The position numbers and the translations under genes are program-made. A DNA stretch of 18,387 nucleotides from an uncultured Lachnospiraceae bacterium. Lineage in GTDB: Bacteria; Bacillota; Clostridia; Lachnospirales; Lachnospiraceae. The notes under the pieces were generated by a model, which saw nothing but the letters and a program-made list of their open reading frames with translations, did not search any database and was not told where the DNA came from. Shown here piece after piece: positions 14,929 through 18,387 of the stretch; positions within the stretch are counted from its first letter, which is position 1, and the number at the start of each line of letters is the position of its first letter. The DNA is taken from positions 1 to 18,387 of the forward strand of contig CAMWJQ010000020.1 of assembly GCA_947174615.1 (NCBI GenBank), given 5' to 3'.

Positions 14929-14957
14929 TTGAAATTTGGCACTATTTTTTGTACACT
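14929..14957 (+). promoter_or_regulatory. Promoter of the chemoreceptor gene
   Basis: TTGAAA (14929-14934) and TACACT (14952-14957) are 17 bp apart, a reasonable vegetative promoter about 65 nt before the ATG at 15025. I did not find a flagellar sigma-D (TAAA/GCCGATAT) pattern. Confidence 0.55.
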
Positions 14958-14978
14958 ATAGGGGACGGCGCAAACGTG

Positions 14979-15005
14979 TACCCTCCTTCCGACTGCGAGG
15001 GGGTA
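14979..15005 (+). other. Hairpin in the chemoreceptor leader
   Basis: TACCCTC (14979-14985) pairs with GGGGGTA (14999-15005), including one G-U pair, around a 13-base loop. It ends before the AAGGGAGA ribosome binding site (about 15010-15017). No riboswitch class was recognised. Confidence 0.4.
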
Positions 15006-15024
15006 TTTGAAGGGAGATTAAAAT

Positions 15025-16710
15025 ATGAAGAAAGCAATCAGTCAATCCTTACTTACCACAATTCTAAACGGTATTTCCATTTTATCACTGATTTATCTGG
15101 CACTTTCCCTGTCCTCATACAGGAGTGTCAACACACAGCTTAACCAGGCGTATGAGGAGCGGTTCGACCTGACGTACAACGCCAACCGTTTTATGAACGG
15201 TTCTGCTTATCTGACAAACGAAGTGCGGGCGTTTGCGGCGACAGGGATTCAGGAACATTTTGACAATTATTGGAATGAAGTTGACAACCTGAAAAACCGT
15301 GACAAGGGTGTCGCCGCAATGCAGGAAATCGGCATCACATCCTCAGAGCAGAAAATGATTGACGACATGTACGCCCTCTCAAACCAGCTTGTCCCGCTCG
15401 AGGAGGAGGCGATGAGAAACGTTCAGAACGGCATGCGAACGGCTGCGCTTGATTATGTATATGGACCCCAATACAATGAGTCCATCACCAAGATCAACAC
15501 GCTAAAACAACAGTTTTTGTCTGATCTGGATAATCGAACAGCAGAGCAGGTCGAAGGACTGATCGCACGCACCAATCAAATTCGCGTGCAGATGATCATC
15601 GCGCTGTCCGTTGTCGGCATTATGCAGCTATGCAATATGTTCCTTGTCCGTTTCAAGGTCCTGCGTCCTATTATGACCGTGAAAAAACAGATGTTGGAAA
15701 TTTCCCATGGAAATCTTTCCGCGAACTTTGACCTGCTTTCTGATACTTCAGAGATCGGAATGCTCGTGGACTCTATCCATGAAACCAAGCGCGAGCTGAA
15801 AAAATATATCAGCGATATCAACACAGTGCTGACACAGATGGCACAGGGAAATATGGATTTGTCCATCGGCAATGATTACCGCGGTGAATTTCAGCCAATC
15901 CAGCGCGCTATGGCGCAGATCCTTGACTCCTTCAACCGCGCGCTCTACCAGATTAATAAGGCGGCGGAGCGGGTATCTGAGGAATCCGGCAAGATGTCAA
16001 CCAACGCGCAGAGCCTGTCGGACGGCGCCACAGAACAGGCAGCCGCAGTGGAGGAGCTGTCTGCAAGCATCACTGAAATTTCAAAACAGGTAAACAGTAC
16101 TTCCTCCGATGCGGACAACGCGAACAAGTCATCTGAAGAAGCCATGAAACACTTGTCAATATGCAGCGAAAAAATGGAGGCGCTGCGCGCGGCAATCGAA
16201 GAAATTTCTGATTCCTCACGCCAGATTGGCGGTATTACAAAGGCAATCGAGGACATTTCCCTACAGACAAATATCCTCGCACTGAACGCATCCGTGGAAG
16301 CGGCGCGCGCAGGCGAGGCTGGAAAAGGATTTGCAGTTGTTGCCGGCGAAGTTCAGAGTCTCGCGAACAAGAGCACAGAATCCGCAAAAAATATCTCACT
16401 GTTAATCGAAAAATCCATCAAACAGGTACAGAGCGGCGCTTCACTGTCCGTTGAGACGATGAACGCATTGATGGAAGTGATTTCCAGCGGAGAACAGTCC
16501 GCGGCAATGATCGAGCGGATTGCCTCCTCCGCAATGCAGCAGGCAGAATCCCTTGAGCAAGTGACTGTCGGCATGAACCAGATATCCGACGTTGTTCAGA
16601 ACAATGCCTCAACCGCAGAAGATACTGCCTCCTCGGCACAGGGACTGCGGCGCAGCGCCGAGGACTTGAAGGACTCTGTACATAGATTCCGTCTGCGTAC
16701 TAATCCTTAA
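15025..16710 (+). CDS. Methyl-accepting chemotaxis protein
   Basis: This membrane chemoreceptor signals to CheA/CheW. It has 561 residues. TM1 is at about 9-30, and an all-helical four-helix-bundle sensor (about 31-188) faces outside. TM2 is at about 196-217, a HAMP domain at about 218-268, and a second HAMP-like stretch at about 270-312. A long cytoplasmic coiled coil has the conserved hairpin tip around 420-450 (ISLQTNILALNASVEAARAGEAGKGFAVVAGEV). No C-terminal CheR-binding pentapeptide is seen; it ends RFRLRTNP. The ATG at 15025 has AAGGGAGA upstream. The sensor fold looks like the 4HB_MCP family, ligand unknown. It is transcribed divergently from the alarmone synthetase gene, and its 3' end overlaps the glucosidase gene by 11 bp. 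Confidence 0.96.
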   Translation: MKKAISQSLLTTILNGISILSLIYLALSLSSYRSVNTQLNQAYEERFDLTYNANRFMNGSAYLTNEVRAFAATGIQEHFDNYWNEVDNLKNRDKGVAAMQEIGITSSEQKMIDDMYALSNQLVPLEEEAMRNVQNGMRTAALDYVYGPQYNESITKINTLKQQFLSDLDNRTAEQVEGLIARTNQIRVQMIIALSVVGIMQLCNMFLVRFKVLRPIMTVKKQMLEISHGNLSANFDLLSDTSEIGMLVDSIHETKRELKKYISDINTVLTQMAQGNMDLSIGNDYRGEFQPIQRAMAQILDSFNRALYQINKAAERVSEESGKMSTNAQSLSDGATEQAAAVEELSASITEISKQVNSTSSDADNANKSSEEAMKHLSICSEKMEALRAAIEEISDSSRQIGGITKAIEDISLQTNILALNASVEAARAGEAGKGFAVVAGEVQSLANKSTESAKNISLLIEKSIKQVQSGASLSVETMNALMEVISSGEQSAAMIERIASSAMQQAESLEQVTVGMNQISDVVQNNASTAEDTASSAQGLRRSAEDLKDSVHRFRLRTNP

Positions 16711-18334
16711 TATACATTCTTGCCTCATAAGGGCGCAGATTCGTCATTTGGTCTGCGTCCTTATAATTGCTGATCAGCAGACGCATCGACGCGTCCGGCT
16801 GCTCTAGCGCACACGGCACCGTCTCGCCATAAAAATTGCAGACTACCAAAAGCTGCTGTGATGTGTTTTTTCGGGTATATGCAAACAGATTCTCATCCTC
16901 CTTTAACAGCAGGTCAAAAACCCCGTCGGTAAACACGGCATATTCTTTGCGCAGATGAATCAGCCTTTGATAGCAGTGAAAAATAGAATCCTCCTCCGCA
17001 GTCTGCTTCGACGCATTAATTTCCACATAATTTGGATTCACTTTCAGCCACGGCTCCCCTTCGGAAAAACCTGCGTTTTTACTGTCGTTCCACTGCATCG
17101 GGGTCCGCGCATTGTCACGGCTCTTTGCATGGATCGAGCGCATGATATCACCCTTTTCATATCCTTTTTCCAAACGTTCCTGATATAAATTCAGCGTCTC
17201 TATATCCCGATAGTCCTCCATCTCATACTGCACATTGGTCATGCCAAGCTCCTCACCCTGATAAATGTATGGTGTTCCCTGTAAACCATGGAGCAAAATT
17301 GCCAGCATTTTTGCCGACTCGACACGGTACGCCTTGTCATTGCCCCAACGGGAGACAATGCGCGGCAGATCGTGATTATTCCAGAACAGGCTGTTCCAGC
17401 CTTTTTGATAGAGCTGTGTCTGCCAGCGTGCAAACACCTCTTTCAGCTTCATAAACGGCAGCGGCGCCAAATCCCATTTTTCTTTTCCTGCGATCTGGTC
17501 TAAGCAGATGTGTTCAAACTGGAATACCATAGACAGCTCACTGTTATCGGGATTGCTGTATAATTTCGCAAGCTCCGTCGTTGCGCCCCACGCCTCACCG
17601 ACTGTGACCAGATCGGCTTTCTGAAACGTCTCCCTGCTCAGCTCCCGCAGATATTCGTGAAGCCTAGGTCCGTTATTGGTAATATGCTTATCCGGCTCTT
17701 TTGCAATCTGGTCAATCACATCCAGCCGAAATCCGCCCACGCCTTTTGCAATCCACCAGTTAATCATGTCATAAATTTCCTTGCGCAGCTTGGGATTCTC
17801 CCAGTTCAAATCCGGCTGCTTTACAGAAAACTGGTGAAAATAGTACTGCTGCACTTCGGGAACCCACTCCCACGCAGACCCGCCAAACGCAGCCCGCATA
17901 TCGTTTGGCGCTTCTCCCTCCTTGCCGTCCCGCCAGACATAGTAGTCATGGTACGGATTCTCTCTGCTCTTCTTGGCTTCCTGAAACCAGAAATGCTCGT
18001 CCGAGGAATGATTTAATACTAGGTCCAATATGATGCGGATATGGTGTTTTCCTGCCTCCTCAATCAGCTGCTCCATGTCCGCCAGCGAGCCAAACATTGG
18101 GTCGATATCCTGATAGTCAGAAATGTCATATCCATTATCGTCCTGCGGAGATTTGCACACCGGTGAGAGCCAGACTGCGTCAATCCCCAGTTCCTCGAGA
18201 TAACCCAGTTTGGAGATAATTCCCTGCAGATCGCCTATGCCGTCCCCATTGCTGTCCGCAAAACTGCGGGGATAAATCTGATAAATCACCGCGCGCTTCC
18301 ACCATGGTTCATTATTTATTCTGTTGTTCTCCAT
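16700..18334 (-). CDS. GH13 alpha-glucosidase (oligo-1,6-glucosidase type)
   Basis: This cytoplasmic glycoside hydrolase releases glucose from the ends of short alpha-glucans such as isomaltose. It has 544 residues, full length. GH13 landmarks are IYQIYPRSFADSNGDGIGD (17-35, calcium loop), DLVLNH (104-109), GFRLDVID (201-208, nucleophile D205), GEAWG (246-250, acid/base E247) and WNNHDLPR (318-325, transition-state D322). Val206 directly after the nucleophile is the residue linked to alpha-1,6 specificity in this subfamily, where alpha-1,4 enzymes carry Thr. The sequence pattern fits GH13_31 better than trehalose-6-phosphate hydrolase. The ATG at 18334 has AAAGG about 12 nt upstream. No transporter or sugar regulator gene is seen in the window, so the operon context is unknown. 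Confidence 0.93.
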   Translation of the reverse strand: MENNRINNEPWWKRAVIYQIYPRSFADSNGDGIGDLQGIISKLGYLEELGIDAVWLSPVCKSPQDDNGYDISDYQDIDPMFGSLADMEQLIEEAGKHHIRIILDLVLNHSSDEHFWFQEAKKSRENPYHDYYVWRDGKEGEAPNDMRAAFGGSAWEWVPEVQQYYFHQFSVKQPDLNWENPKLRKEIYDMINWWIAKGVGGFRLDVIDQIAKEPDKHITNNGPRLHEYLRELSRETFQKADLVTVGEAWGATTELAKLYSNPDNSELSMVFQFEHICLDQIAGKEKWDLAPLPFMKLKEVFARWQTQLYQKGWNSLFWNNHDLPRIVSRWGNDKAYRVESAKMLAILLHGLQGTPYIYQGEELGMTNVQYEMEDYRDIETLNLYQERLEKGYEKGDIMRSIHAKSRDNARTPMQWNDSKNAGFSEGEPWLKVNPNYVEINASKQTAEEDSIFHCYQRLIHLRKEYAVFTDGVFDLLLKEDENLFAYTRKNTSQQLLVVCNFYGETVPCALEQPDASMRLLISNYKDADQMTNLRPYEARMYIKD

Positions 18335-18372
18335 CTTTTCACTGCCTTTCTGTTTTAACTTTAGATAGTTTC

Positions 18373-18378
18373 AGTATA
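18373..18378 (-). promoter_or_regulatory. Possible -10 of the glucosidase promoter (incomplete)
   Basis: TATACT on the minus strand (18378-18373) lies about 40 nt before the glucosidase ATG. Its -35 would be outside the window, so the call cannot be completed. Confidence 0.35.
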
Positions 18379-18387
18379 CATACTCGT

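Noticed and set aside
14935..14953. Sigma-54 promoter (TTGGCAC and TTG) before the chemoreceptor
   Set aside because: TGGCAC is present, but the second block is TTGT and one base too far away (N6, not N5). A vegetative -35/-10 pair fits the same place.
14965..15020. Cyclic-di-GMP or other riboswitch in the chemoreceptor leader
   Set aside because: Only about 60 nt with one hairpin; the conserved GEMM core and tetraloop-receptor pattern is not visible.

Overview
The window looks like a chromosomal stretch of an anaerobic, probably spore-forming Clostridia, most likely Lachnospiraceae. Pointers are a PdaA-type spore-cortex deacetylase, a perfect CIRCE operator in front of a small heat-shock gene, a DUF4317 gene, a RelQ-type alarmone synthetase domain and purine-rich AGGAGG-like ribosome binding sites. 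The taxon is inferred; no rRNA or tRNA gene is present to confirm it. I saw no CRISPR array, insertion sequence or phage gene.

Left part (1-4700, minus strand): a two-component system (response regulator, then histidine kinase) followed by an ABC ATPase and a large FtsX-type permease that runs off the left edge. The regulator operon and the ABC operon share an 11-bp-spaced direct repeat (TTGAG-N6-TTGAGATTTAT) at nearly the same distance from their start codons. This suggests the regulator controls both. Just upstream, 4718-4791 holds four DnaA-box 9-mers in one orientation, a candidate DnaA-binding cluster outside oriC.

Middle part (4800-9910): a PdaA-like lipoprotein deacetylase (minus); an Hsp20 gene (minus) with a CIRCE/HrcA operator lying over its promoter and a hairpin terminator; then a plus-strand BlaI-type repressor and BlaR1-type M56 metalloprotease sensor behind a promoter with two near-identical palindromic operators. 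The sensor's exterior part is not a penicillin-binding domain but a long repeat-like region with an SH3-like end.

Right part (9923-14575, minus strand): what looks like one operon driven by a perfect TTGACA-17-TATAAT promoter. Its first gene is the most unusual item here, a response-regulator receiver domain joined through a coiled coil to a complete RelQ-type (p)ppGpp synthetase domain. It is followed, with a 4-base overlap, by a lipoprotein alpha/beta-hydrolase, then a MATE efflux pump and a DUF4317 protein that appears to lack its C-terminal half. Upstream lies a decayed DUF1905 fragment.

Right end: a chemoreceptor (plus strand, divergent from the alarmone gene) whose 3' end overlaps the 3' end of a convergent GH13 alpha-glucosidase. 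A working picture is an envelope-stress, signalling and detoxification neighbourhood: two drug or peptide export systems, a BlaR-like sensor, and an alarmone synthetase that may be set by phosphorylation.
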